A DNA stretch of 64,000 nt from Oscillospiraceae bacterium (GTDB lineage: Bacteria; Bacillota; Clostridia; Oscillospirales; CAG-272). A program made the translations under genes and the position numbers. The DNA lies in NCBI GenBank assembly GCA_022009675.1, contig CP091718.1, positions 558,001-622,000 of the forward strand, in the 5' to 3' direction. Shown here in pieces: positions 40,701 to 49,866 of this stretch (position 1 is its first letter; each line of letters starts with the position of its first letter). The notes below the pieces were generated by a model. It made no database searches. It was given only the letters and a program-made list of their open reading frames with translations, and was not told where the DNA came from.

Positions 40701-41743
40701 CCGAAGTGACCGTGCAGAGCTGTGCCAGCTTGGCGGAGTCCGCCTTTGTGACGTTGACCGTATGGTATCCGCTGTATGTCGCCTTTGCCGTGCGGACAGC
40801 GATCTTGTTACGGGACAGATTGTCGATCGCATAAACCGACTGTATCGGTGCCGTCTCGGACGCATAGAACACGGAGACGGTACCCTTCAGCGCTGTGATA
40901 TCGTCATCGGCGTTGATCAGCCGGGTACTGCGTGCCAGCACCAGGCGGATCTCCTTATTGTCAAGCAGGACGTCCCATGCCAGATCATAGTTTGCGATGC
41001 TCATGACGCCGGTGCTGTCGTCAAAGCCGTCCGGCGATGCCGCGCGCACGAGGTAGTAGCCCAGCGCCGGGACGGTCGCCCCCTCCGGGAACACCAGTCT
41101 TGTATACGGTTTCCCGCCATCCGTCCTGTAAAACAGCGCCAGCCCGTACAGGGAGATGGGCTTGGTTGTCGTATTGTACAGCTGCACGAAGCCGTTCCCG
41201 ATCACCGCCTGCTTCTTCCCCGTGCCGTACACCTTTTTCGATGATGAGTCCTTCCCATGCGGCAACGTCCTCCGGGGAACCCGGTTCGGGCTGCGTTCCG
41301 GTCTCTGTCGGCGGTTCGGTCGGTCTTTCAGTGGGCTTTTCCGTCGGCTTTTCCGTCGGCTTGGAGGTCGGCTGCTCCGTCGGCTTTTCGGCAGGATCAG
41401 TCGTCGGCTCGGTCGGCTTATCCGTTGGCTGTTCCGGGGCAGTCGGCTCCTCCGGGCGGGTCTGGGATCCGGTTGCATCCGGGGCGTTCGTCACGGTCGT
41501 GTCGCCCGCGGCAGTCGTCGAACCCGACTCCGCTGTGTCTCCTTCGGCAGTGGTGCCGTCGGGGGCATCCGTTGCGCCGGTATCGGTCGGATCCTCCGTT
41601 GCGGACGACTCCGCCGCGGAATCCTGCTCCTCCGTGTGCAGGCAGGCAGACAGCACCATGCAGCCGGCAAGCAGGCACAGGGCAACCGCCAGCCAGACCG
41701 CGCGGGACATATCCCTCCGTGCTGTATACAGGTGTTTTCTCAT
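37726..41743 (-). CDS. CotH-kinase-domain lipoprotein with lamin-tail-like, chitobiase-like and RCC1 repeats (one frameshift)
   Basis: About 1338 residues after correcting an A5/T5 run near 41233-41237 to four. Order of parts: signal peptide with LCLLAGC lipobox; about 125-residue Thr/Pro/Glu linker with repeated PTEKPTEKPTERPTE; a lamin-tail-like domain beginning LIIEKVYGTGKK; a chitobiase/hexosaminidase C-terminal-like domain (YYTIDGSDPTTSKT); and the CotH domain with GMKSLRIYYKGS, RLLLRNSGNDCNTSFIRDAYM, FWGVYNMRERYSPEYV and HFTMLDMDMGLSFYD. The C-terminal part has five or more RCC1 propeller repeats (GDLYAWGDNRGGVLGLN, GRLYTVGANASGQLGRN, GVLWGVGNNSYGQI). CotH proteins are spore-coat or secreted protein kinases. 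Start ATG 41743 with AAAGGGATG. Confidence 0.87.
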
Positions 41744-41919
41744 GTGTTCATCCCTTTCGAACTCTTCCGGCATCCCTCTCCGCCGGAGCACTGCAGGGGA
41801 CTCGCCCCTTTCCGCCCCCATTATACCAGTATACCCGTTCAATGTCAACCGTTTTGCGCATTTTTGTGCAATTTGCAGTTTCTCCCTGCGTGCAGCGGTG
41901 TACAGCGGGGAGGAACGGG

Positions 41920-42800
41920 AGAGACGGGGGAGACGTTGGGGGCTTCTTGAAAGAAGCCCCCCAAACCCCCAAGAACTTTTTCTCGATTATGGATTGACCG
42001 GAGGCGGAGTTGACAGCGACAAAGCAGGTGTCCCCCGGCAACGCCCGAAGAACCGGTTTCCCGCAAGCATAGCCAGTGCCGCGCGGGTTCAGTCGCGGGG
42101 ATGCAAGGGGCGAAGCCCCTTGCATAAAATAACCTTGGTCTCCCCTTCCCGCTGGGAAGGGGGGGCGGGGGATGGGGGCAGAAAAAGCAAGCGAAAGGTG
42201 GGGGCGGCGGGCGACAAGGAGGGAAAGCCCCCTGCCGGGCACCGCTAACGCTCGCCGAGCCAGCAACGCCGGGGGGCACGCCCCCCATTGAGTCTTCTAC
42301 AGCGGCAGGTCGAGCCAGTGCCGCGCGGGTTCAGCCTGGGATGCAAGGGGCAAAGCCCCTTGCATAAAAATAACCTTGGTCTCCCCCTTCCCCACCGGGG
42401 AAGATCGCTCTGCGAGCGCGGGCGGGGGATAGGGGGCAGCTAAAGGCAGGGTAGGCAGGCGGCAAGAAAGGCAAGCCCCCGCGGCACCTGCTCAATCTGC
42501 CCCGGGGAGAGGACCATCTCAAACGCCGAAGTTCCTCTCCCCGGTCCCCCTCTCCTTGGCTTCCGGCACCGCTCAAGGTAAAGAAATTCTGTCGGTTTTG
42601 CGGCGAACCGCAGGTTCAACCCCGGGGATGCAAGGGGCGAAGCCCCTTGCATAAAATAACTTTGTCTCCCCTTCCCCGCCGGGGAAGGGGGTCGAGGGGA
42701 TAGGGGGCAGAAAAAGCAAGCGAAAGGCGGGGGCGGCGGGCGACAAGGAGGGAAAGCCCCCGCTGGACGCAGGCGCACCCCTGCCCCCGAAAAACCCACA
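41920..42800. repeat. Gene-free hairpin-repeat cluster 4
   Basis: About 0.9 kb between the divergent CotH and GH2 genes. It holds the GGGGGCTTC hairpin, reversed, at 41938-41962; the ATGCAAGGGGC palindrome at 42101-42125, 42341-42365 and 42628-42652; CCCCTTCCC-type inverted repeats beside each; and the GGGGAGAGGA/TCCTCTCCCC long hairpin, reversed relative to cluster 1, at about 42503-42543. No protein-coding gene is supportable. Confidence 0.85.
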
Positions 42801-42819
42801 GATACCGCCCAAAAAAGGA

Positions 42820-42848
42820 TTGACAAAGCAGTGGCAGTCCTGTATAAT
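42820..42848 (+). promoter_or_regulatory. Promoter of the GH2 gene
   Basis: TTGACA (42820-42825), 17-base spacer, TATAAT (42843-42848). Perfect consensus, 62 bases before the start codon. Confidence 0.92.
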
Positions 42849-42909
42849 GGAATCGCTCTTCATGAGCCGCAACCAAACAAAGAACCAAAATCCGAAAGGA
42901 GTTTTTCCT

Positions 42910-44635
42910 ATGAATCAGACTGCCATTCCGCGCCCCGAATACCCGCGCCCGCAGTTTGTCCGCGCCGCGTGGATCAATCTCAACGGCACATGGTCGTACA
43001 GGACAGACCGTCCGGAAAGCGGCGAAGCTCGCGGCTTCCAGCACGACGCCCCCTTTACCGAAACCATCACGGTACCCTTCTGCCGGGAAAGCCGGCTGTC
43101 CGGCATCGGCGACACAGACTTCTGCGACAGCGTCTGGTACCGCCGCACCGTCACCCTGCCGACGGACTGGCAACGTCCGGGGCGGCATACCCTCCTGCAT
43201 ATCGGCGCGTGCGACTATAAGACCTCCGTGTGGGTCAACGGACAGCACGTCGGCGACCATACCGGCGGCTATGTGTCCTTCTCCTTCGACATCTCCCACG
43301 CACTGAAGGCGGGAGAAAACACCCTCACAGTCCGCGCCACCGACCACGTCCGCACCCACGAACAGCCCGGCGGCAAGCAAAGCGACCAGTACGCCTCCTA
43401 CGGCTGTATGTATACGCGCACCACCGGTATCTGGCAGACAGTGTGGCTGGAAAACCTGCCCGAGGCATACATTTCCCACACCAAGTACTATCCCGACATC
43501 GACCGGCAGAAGCTGGTCATCGAGACGCAGACGGTCGGCGGCGAGGGACTGACGCTGGCGGCATCCGCCTCCTATGCAGGTAAGCCGATGGGGCACGGGG
43601 AAGTGACGGTGCACGGCGGCAAGGCGGTGCTGGAGCTGCCGCTGAATGAGCTGTACCTCTGGGAGGTCGGCGCGGGACGTCTGTACGACCTGACTCTGAC
43701 CTTCGGGGAGGATCGCGTGGACAGCTACTTCGGTATGCGCCGGATCGAGTGCCGGGACGGTATCCTGTACCTCAACGGCAAGTCGGTCTATCAGCGGCTG
43801 GTGCTGGATCAGGGGCTGTACCCGGACGGCATCTACACCGCCCCCCACCGCCGCCGAGCTGGAGGCGGACATCGACCGCTCCCTCGCCATGGGCTTCAAC
43901 GGCGCACGCCTGCACCAGAAGGTGTTTGAGCCGCAGTTCCTTTCGCTGTGCGACCGCAAGGGGTACATCGTCTGGGGCGAGCACGCCAACTGGGGGCTGG
44001 ATATCGCCCGGCAGACCGCCTATGAGAATTTCCTGCCCGAATGGTGCGAGGTGCTGGCGCGGGACTTCAACCATCCCGCCATCATCGGCTGGTGCCCGCT
44101 GAACGAAACGCAGCTGAATCAGAATCCCGCTTTCGTGCGTCTGCTTGCCACCGTCACCCGGCAGTACGACCGGACGAGACTGTACATTGACGCCTCCGGC
44201 TGGACGCACATCCCCGGACTGACCGACATCATGGACATCCACGACTACGAGCAGGATCCCGCCGCCTTCGCCGCCCGGCTGGCACCGCTTGCCGGGGACG
44301 GCACCTATAACGTCCACCGCTTCTTCGGGCACGGGCACGAGCTGGAAGCCCGCCCGACCTTCGTCAGCGAATACGGCGGCATCCGCTGGGCGCCGTCCGA
44401 CGCCGCCGGCTGGGGATACGGACAGGCTCCGCTCAGCGAGCAGGAATTCCTGGACCGTTTCAAGGGGCTGACCGAGGTACTGCTGTTCCACCCGCGCATG
44501 GGCGCCCTGTGCTACACGCAGCTGACCGACGTCGAGCAGGAGCTGAACGGTCTGTACACCTACGACCGCAAGCCGAAATTCGATCCGGCGTTCATGCACG
44601 CCGTGCTGACGCAGAAGGCAGCGATCGAGGAGTAA
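42910..44635 (+). CDS. Glycoside hydrolase family 2 protein (beta-galactosidase/beta-glucuronidase-like, one frameshift)
   Basis: About 575 residues, cytoplasmic since no signal peptide is seen. The GH2 sugar-binding domain covers residues 10-190 (AAWINLNGTWSYRTD, FCDSVWYRRTV, ACDYKTSVWVNGQHVGDHTGG). The Ig-like domain spans to about 285. The barrel starts near LNGKSVYQRLVLDQGLYPDG. The acid/base glutamate is in WCPLNETQLN and the nucleophile in FVSEYGGIRW. A C6 run near 43844-43849 must be C5 to join YTAPTAAELEADIDRSL. The start has AAAGGAG. GH2 members act on many beta-linked sugars; the substrate is not determined here. Confidence 0.9.
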
Positions 44636-44778
44636 GGCTCCGCTGATTGCTCCGCGGTTCCGTACCGCGCCGGAACGCTCTCCTTCTCACCCCGTGTCGC
44701 AGTGCGGCATATGCTGTTGACAGCCGCGCGGCACGGGGCACCGTTGCCGCAATCCGGCGGCGACGAGGAGACGAGCAA

Positions 44779-45015
44779 ATGCAACTGGACAAAAAGACGC
44801 TGGACAGACTGCTGGATCTCAGCGACGGGCAGCTCCGGGTCCTGCTGAAGCGTCTGCTGGCGGAGTACGGCGTGGATCCTGCGGCAGTTCCGCTGGAGCA
44901 GATGGATATCGGCAAACTGCGGGATGCTCTCCGGGGAACGACGGACACGGACATTGCCCGCTTTCTGCAGCTCATGCAGGCATCCGGGCTGGGCAAGGGA
45001 GGCGGCAAAGCATGA
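44779..45015 (+). CDS. Small conserved-looking protein, first of three overlapping genes
   Basis: 78 residues from ATG 44779 (GAGGAGACG upstream). It is helical and charged: QLDKKTLDRLLDLSDGQLRV, LLKRLLAEYGVD and a C-terminal FLQLMQASGLGKGGGKA. I know similar short proteins only as unnamed clostridial products. The stop TGA overlaps the next start (ATGA). Its place just ahead of two other small genes and near the spore sigma operon suggests a sporulation link (inference). Confidence 0.72.
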   Translation: MQLDKKTLDRLLDLSDGQLRVLLKRLLAEYGVDPAAVPLEQMDIGKLRDALRGTTDTDIARFLQLMQASGLGKGGGKA

Positions 45016-45488
45016 CGGCTACGACCGATAAGTCCGAGCCGGTCGGGCAGGGGCGCGGCGAGGATATGCAGACGCGCCTCGGGCGGCTTCTGGATGAAGT
45101 GGAAGCGATGCCTGCCGGACAGCCGGACGCCGCGCAGGAGCAGACCGAAGCGGAGCAGGGTGCGCCCGCCGCCGGGAATCCGCTCGGCGGTCTGCTGTCC
45201 AATCCGGAGCTTCTGGCGGCTCTGCCGCAGTTGATGGGCGCGTTGGGACCTCTGATGCGGAACTTCGGCGCGGCGCGCAGCGGGGATGCCGGTGCGCCTG
45301 CCCGGAAATCGCCGCCCGACCGCCATACGGCGCTGCTCCGTGCGCTCCAGCCCTACCTTTCGCCGGAGCGGCGGCAGGCGGCGGAAACCGCGCTGGAGCT
45401 GTTGGGAATCTGGGACGCGCTGGCAGGCATGGGGCTGTCTCTGCCGTCTTTGGCGGGAAGCCGCCCCGCCGGGGGAGGTGAGGCGTGA
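45012..45488 (+). CDS. Acidic small protein, second of three overlapping genes
   Basis: 158 residues with no recognised domain. The N-terminal third is acidic and Gln/Glu-rich. A middle hydrophobic patch reads NPLGGLLSNPELLAALPQLM. A C-terminal helix pair reads HTALLRALQPYLSPERRQAAETAL. The pattern of LLRALxPYLSPxRR followed by a Leu-rich helix occurs in unnamed clostridial proteins in the same context. Translation is coupled to both neighbours by start/stop overlaps. Confidence 0.72.
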   Translation: MTATTDKSEPVGQGRGEDMQTRLGRLLDEVEAMPAGQPDAAQEQTEAEQGAPAAGNPLGGLLSNPELLAALPQLMGALGPLMRNFGAARSGDAGAPARKSPPDRHTALLRALQPYLSPERRQAAETALELLGIWDALAGMGLSLPSLAGSRPAGGGEA

Positions 45489-45958
45489 TGTACAGCCGCA
45501 TTCCCCGCCAACCGCCCCGGCCGGCGGGCGTGCCCAGCTACCGTCAGCGCGTCACGCCGCCGCCCAATTACAGCGGCAACGCCTTTCCGGCGGAGCCGGA
45601 TCCGGACGATGCGCGCCCGCGCTTTGACGGTCTGCCGACCGTCAGCACCCTACCCGCCCGCGATATGCCGCCCGCGTCGGAGGAGCCGGTATCCGCCTCC
45701 GCGCAGGAGTCAGACGCCGACTGCTCCGCCAGTGCCTCCGCGGACAACATACCCGCCCCCTTCCCCGGACGCGCCCCGCTTTGCCCTGCCGGATCTTTTC
45801 GCATTTTTCCGTTCGGACACGGGCTTGGGCAGGAGGAGTTGCTGCTGCTCGGTCTGATTCTGCTTCTCCTGTACGAGGGGCGCGCCGGGGGCGGTGACGC
45901 CGACAGCGATCTGTTCCTTACGCTTACCCTGCTGGGCTTCCTGCTTGTTTGCGGGTAG
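45488..45958 (+). CDS. Proline-rich protein with a leucine-rich hydrophobic tail, third of three overlapping genes
   Basis: 156 residues from ATG 45488, which overlaps the previous TGA; GGGAGGTGA lies upstream. Residues 1-110 are Pro/Ser/Ala rich and disordered. The end, EELLLLGLILLLLYEG, then an acidic spacer and LFLTLTLLGFLLVCG, forms two short hydrophobic segments. This acidic-hydrophobic tail is seen in small unnamed proteins of spore formers. A membrane or spore-coat role is possible but unproven. Confidence 0.7.
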   Translation: MYSRIPRQPPRPAGVPSYRQRVTPPPNYSGNAFPAEPDPDDARPRFDGLPTVSTLPARDMPPASEEPVSASAQESDADCSASASADNIPAPFPGRAPLCPAGSFRIFPFGHGLGQEELLLLGLILLLLYEGRAGGGDADSDLFLTLTLLGFLLVCG

Positions 45959-46100
45959 GGAGAGGGCGGAAACTTGCCACCGGGGGACACTGGTCATGCT
46001 TGTGGAAAACCGGTTCTTTGGGCTTTGGCGGGCACACGCCTGCTTTGCCGCTGCCAATTCCGATTCCGGTCAATAAAAAAATCGTGAAAAGTTCTGATGT

Positions 46101-46128
46101 CCGGGGGACTCTTTCAAGAGTCCCCCGG
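46101..46128. repeat. Hairpin-repeat copy
   Basis: Arms CCGGGGGACTCT/AGAGTCCCCCGG, loop TTCA, preceded by GAAAAGTTCTGATGT. It belongs to the same family as the 85-bp tandem units at 12.5 kb. Confidence 0.82.
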
Positions 46129-46177
46129 CGTGTCTCCCCCGCACGCCGCACAGGAAAGTCACGATCACACTATGCCG

Positions 46178-46207
46178 ATGAGCCGCCGGATGCGGCTCAT
46201 ATTTTTT
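46178..46207 (+). terminator. Rho-independent terminator
   Basis: Stem ATGAGCCGC/GCGGCTCAT (46178-46186, 46192-46200) followed by ATTTTTT. It ends the three-gene transcript and isolates the SPOCS gene. Confidence 0.88.
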
Positions 46208-46263
46208 AGCCGGTGCGCATATGTTCTAATGAAAATCTGCCACACACAAAGGAGATGGATGGA

Positions 46264-47865
46264 ATGAGCATGAATCAGAAGACCCCGGAGCCGACAATGG
46301 GGGCGGAGCCGCCGGTGTGCGGCAATGTACAGGTATCTCTCTGCGACCGGGTCATCACGACGGATCTGGGAGGCGATTTTTCCCTGCCCGACTACCAGCC
46401 GGAAATCAGGCGGCTTTTGCGTATCGGCGCGTCGGCGACGCCCCCCGCGCGCTATGCGGGCGGCAACGGCATGGATCTGGCGGGAACCGTGGACTATTTC
46501 GTGCTGTACATGGGCAACGACGACCAGGTATACTGCGCGCCGCTGTCCGCCGAGTACCGGATGCAGGCGCCCTTTGACGCGGATGCGGGGGAGAATGTGT
46601 CCGAGCCGTTCGTCTGCGTCTGCGACGTCTGCGCAGAGGGCGCGGCAGGGCGCGTGACTGCCCCACGGCGGCTGAATATCCGCTGTCGCATCCGGGCAAA
46701 TGTGCGCGTATACGGGGAGCGGAGCCTGTCCTGTCCGGATGAGAACGGGCTGGCGCCCGGTTCCGTAGAGCGGCTGGAAAGCCACGCGCAGGTCTGTCGG
46801 GTGTTCTGCGGCACGAGCGACCCGACCGCATTGCAGGACGACATGATCCTGCCGCAGGGCGCCGATGTGCGCGTGGTCTGCGCCGAGGGACAGGTCATGG
46901 TAACCGAGGCGGTCGCGGATCGGGATGCCGTAACCTGTCGGGGCGAGGTCACGCTCAAGCTCCTGCTGGCGCCGCTCGGAACGCCGACCGACGGGGAATC
47001 CGTGCCGCCCGCCGCCCCGACCGTCGCACTGCGGCGCGTCCCCTTCACGGTCACGCTGGATATGCCGGGCGTGACGCCGGACTGCACCGCCTGCGCCCAC
47101 GGTGCCTGCTCCGAGCTGAGCGTGCAGGGGGAGGAGGGACATATCCACACCGATCTCGGCATCGTGCTGGAGGCGACGGCACAGCGCAACGAGACGGTCT
47201 GCTATACCGGCGACCTGTTCTCTACCCGTGCGGCGGGGGAATGCCGCTTTGCGGACTGCGCCGCCGGACGCGCCTTGCAGACCGTGCAGGGGAATTTCAC
47301 GCTGAGCGATTCCCTTCCGCTGAGCGAGGCGGGCATTGACCCGGCAGCACAGACAGTGGACATCCTGGCATCCGCCCAGCCGGAAACGGTCAGCTGCAGC
47401 AAGGGAAGAGCCGTACTGTCCGGCACCTGCCGCTTCCAGCTCCTGCTCTGCAAGGCAGGCGAGTGGAGCACCGCCGAGATCGTGCGCCCCTTCCGCTATG
47501 AGTGCGACCTGCCGGTCGGCGCGGACACGGAACAGCCGACCTTTGACGGCACCGTCACGGCTGTCACCTGCCGCGCCCGCATGGACGGGGAGCGCGTCGG
47601 GCTGGATGCCGAGCTTGCCGTATCGCTCCGCCTGACCGCGCCGCTGTCCCTGCACCTGCTGGCTGGTGTCACATTCGGCGCCGACGTGCCCCGCCGCCGC
47701 GGCGAGTATGTCATCTGCTTCCCCGCGCCCTCCGATACGCTCTGGTCGGTCGCCAAGCGCTACCACGCACCCCTGACCGCCCTTGCCGCCGCCAACGACC
47801 TGCCTGCCGCCGCTTCCCCCGACGATGCGGGATCGCTCGCGGGGATCGGCTACCTGATTGTATAA
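46264..47865 (+). CDS. DUF3794 (SPOCS) and LysM domain spore protein, SipL-like
   Basis: About 533 residues from ATG 46264, which has AAGGAGATGG upstream. The N-terminal region (VCGNVQVSLCDRVITTDLGG, then FSLPDYQPEIRRLLRIGASA) is the SPOCS/DUF3794 start, and at least two further copies follow in the middle and C-terminal half. The last 45 residues are a LysM module (SDTLWSVAKRYHAPLTALAAANDL). SipL of Clostridioides uses this architecture to bind SpoIVA on the forespore surface. Placement just upstream of the spoIIA operon supports a spore role. Confidence 0.85.
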   Translation: MSMNQKTPEPTMGAEPPVCGNVQVSLCDRVITTDLGGDFSLPDYQPEIRRLLRIGASATPPARYAGGNGMDLAGTVDYFVLYMGNDDQVYCAPLSAEYRMQAPFDADAGENVSEPFVCVCDVCAEGAAGRVTAPRRLNIRCRIRANVRVYGERSLSCPDENGLAPGSVERLESHAQVCRVFCGTSDPTALQDDMILPQGADVRVVCAEGQVMVTEAVADRDAVTCRGEVTLKLLLAPLGTPTDGESVPPAAPTVALRRVPFTVTLDMPGVTPDCTACAHGACSELSVQGEEGHIHTDLGIVLEATAQRNETVCYTGDLFSTRAAGECRFADCAAGRALQTVQGNFTLSDSLPLSEAGIDPAAQTVDILASAQPETVSCSKGRAVLSGTCRFQLLLCKAGEWSTAEIVRPFRYECDLPVGADTEQPTFDGTVTAVTCRARMDGERVGLDAELAVSLRLTAPLSLHLLAGVTFGADVPRRRGEYVICFPAPSDTLWSVAKRYHAPLTALAAANDLPAAASPDDAGSLAGIGYLIV

Positions 47866-47891
47866 ATTATTGAAGATACCCGTCAAAACCC

Positions 47892-47932
47892 GGCAGGCGG
47901 GAGCGTTTTCGGACGCCCCCGCCTGCCTTTTC
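47892..47932 (+). terminator. Terminator after the SPOCS/LysM gene
   Basis: Arms GGCAGGCGGGAGCG/CGCCCCCGCCTGCC around TTTTCGGA, followed by TTTT. It separates this gene from spoIIAA, so the sigma operon is likely expressed from its own promoter. A TATACT box near 47998 has only a weak -35. Confidence 0.88.
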
Positions 47933-48045
47933 CGTCCGGGATCCGCAAAAAATCTTCCCCCGCCATACTGTGACAGAATCCGCACCGCCGGTGTGCTATA
48001 CTTGGGCAAAGGCAATGCCGCACAAAGGCGAAGGAGGACAGGCAT

Positions 48046-48480
48046 ATGAATCAGAGAGCGGAATTCACATGGAAGGACACGGACGGCGGACTGCTCGTTT
48101 CGGTCCGGGGCGAGATCGACCACCACACGGCTGCCGCCATCCGGACAGGCATGGATGCTTTGCTGTTTGCACGCCGCCCGGCACGTCTCGTGCTGGATCT
48201 GTCGGCTGTCACCTTCATGGACAGCTCCGGACTGGGGCTCATCATGGGGCGCTACGGCATCCTGCGGGAGCTGGGCGGCAGTATGTGCGTCCGGGATCCA
48301 AGCCCGGAAATACGCGGCATTCTGACGCTGGCGGGCATGGAGCGGCGGGTGCGCATCGAGTACACCAAGCGGACACCGCCTGCCGCACCGGACAGGCAGT
48401 CCCCGCGATCCGGGCGGGCAGGCTCCGGTCGCACCGCCGCACCCGGTCGGACGGGGCAGAAAAGGAGGAAAGTCATATGA
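48046..48480 (+). CDS. spoIIAA: Anti-sigma F factor antagonist SpoIIAA
   Basis: STAS-domain protein that, when dephosphorylated, binds SpoIIAB and frees sigma F in the forespore. The phosphorylated serine lies in TFMDSSGLGLIMGRY. The STAS fold spans residues 5-105. The protein is 144 residues, longer than the usual 110-120, because of a basic Arg/Pro/Gly tail. Start ATG 48046 with AAGGAGGAC. The stop overlaps the spoIIAB start (ATGA). Confidence 0.94.
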   Translation: MNQRAEFTWKDTDGGLLVSVRGEIDHHTAAAIRTGMDALLFARRPARLVLDLSAVTFMDSSGLGLIMGRYGILRELGGSMCVRDPSPEIRGILTLAGMERRVRIEYTKRTPPAAPDRQSPRSGRAGSGRTAAPGRTGQKRRKVI

Positions 48481-48953
48481 AACGGACCAATACGGACAGC
48501 GCGCCGCGCAAGGCGCAGGTCATCAACCGTATACAGATCAAATTCCCGTCGCTGTCGGTCAACGAGGGACTGGCGCGGTCGGCGGTGGCTGTATTTCTCG
48601 CCCAGCTTGACCCGAGCGTCACCGAGTTGGCGGACATCAAGTGCGCCGTGTCCGAGGCGGTCACCAACTGCATCGTCCACGGCTACCGGGATGCACCCGG
48701 CATCATCACCATGACGGTATCCCTGCTGGAGGGGCGCACCGTGAAAATCGAGATCAGGGACAAGGGCTGCGGCATAGCGGACGTCCGGCAGGCGCGCCAG
48801 CCGCTGTTCACCACCGACGCGGCGGGGGAGCGCAGCGGCATGGGCTTTACAGTCATGGAGAGCTTCACCGACTCCCTGCGCGTCAGCTCCAAGGTCGGAA
48901 AAGGCACCACCGTCACCATGCTCCGCCGCCTGTCCGAGCGGGGGCGCATCTGA
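48477..48953 (+). CDS. spoIIAB: Anti-sigma F factor SpoIIAB
   Basis: GHKL-type serine kinase that holds sigma F inactive and phosphorylates SpoIIAA. The ATP-binding motifs are intact: N-box SEAVTNCIVHGY, G1 box IEIRDKGCGIAD, and G2 ERSGMGFTVME. 158 residues with an N-terminal extension of about 20 relative to the usual 145. Coupled to spoIIAA by a 4-base overlap. Confidence 0.95.
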   Translation: MKRTNTDSAPRKAQVINRIQIKFPSLSVNEGLARSAVAVFLAQLDPSVTELADIKCAVSEAVTNCIVHGYRDAPGIITMTVSLLEGRTVKIEIRDKGCGIADVRQARQPLFTTDAAGERSGMGFTVMESFTDSLRVSSKVGKGTTVTMLRRLSERGRI

Positions 48954-49002
48954 GCCTTGCGTACATAACCCGCGCAGAGCGGGAGAAAGGGAGGCGCAGA
49001 GC

Positions 49003-49809
49003 ATGACGGAAGCAGGCGGACGCATAGCGGAGACGGAGGTGCGGGAGGCAGTCCCGCAGGAGGACAGCGCCGGGCGCTTTTCCGGCAACCGGGAACTGTT
49101 GCTGCGGGCACGCGCCGGGGACAAGGCGGCGCTGGAACAGCTGGTAATCGACAACGCCGGACTGGTGCGGAGCATCGCGGTGCGGTTCCGCGACCGGGGG
49201 ACAGACATGGAGGATCTCATGCAGATCGGCACCATCGGCATGATAAAAGCCATCCGCAGTTTTGATACGGCGCGGGGCACCGCCTTTTCGACCTACGCCG
49301 TGCCGCTGATTGTGGGGGAGATCCGCCGGCACTTCCGGGATGACGGACTGATCCGCGTCAGCCGGAGCTGTCGCCATCTGGGCGTTTGCCTGATGCGCGA
49401 GCGCAGTCGCATCCTGAGTGAGGAGGGGCGCGAGGCAGGCATTGCCGAGCTGGCGGCGGCGTGCGGCGCCTCGGTGGAGGACGCCGCCATGGCATTGGAC
49501 GCGCTCGCGCCGGTGTCGTCGCTGTCGGATGCCGCCTACGGTTCGTCCGGGAACGGCGACTCCCCGGAGCTGGGCGCCGTCCTGCCGGACGAGGCGGCAA
49601 CGGACGAGCTGCAACGCGAAACCGACCGCATCGCACTGGCGCAGGTCATCGCCGGACTGCCCCCGCTGTGGCGGCAGATCGTCCTGCTGCGCTACTACCG
49701 CGACATGACGCAGCAGCAGGTTGCCGACCGGCTGGGGCTATCGCAGGTAAAAGTATCCCGCGAGGAAAAGAAAATCATGGCATTCATGCGGACACAGCTG
49801 GAGGGATAA
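49003..49809 (+). CDS. sigF: Forespore sigma factor SigF (SpoIIAC)
   Basis: Early forespore RNA polymerase sigma factor. 268 residues. Region 2 shows LVRSIAVRFRDRGTDMEDLMQIGTIGMIKAIRSFD, split by family-typical residues, and AFSTYAVPLIVGEIRRHFRD. Region 3 follows. The region 4 helix-turn-helix reads YRDMTQQQVADRLGLSQVKV. GGGAGGCG lies upstream of ATG 49003. As the third gene after spoIIAA and spoIIAB it is SigF rather than SigG, which it resembles. Confidence 0.94.
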   Translation: MTEAGGRIAETEVREAVPQEDSAGRFSGNRELLLRARAGDKAALEQLVIDNAGLVRSIAVRFRDRGTDMEDLMQIGTIGMIKAIRSFDTARGTAFSTYAVPLIVGEIRRHFRDDGLIRVSRSCRHLGVCLMRERSRILSEEGREAGIAELAAACGASVEDAAMALDALAPVSSLSDAAYGSSGNGDSPELGAVLPDEAATDELQRETDRIALAQVIAGLPPLWRQIVLLRYYRDMTQQQVADRLGLSQVKVSREEKKIMAFMRTQLEG

Positions 49810-49866
49810 CACCGCCGGCACGAGCCGCAGGCATCCCGCATATACTGCCCCGGAGGGGGGATGTAT

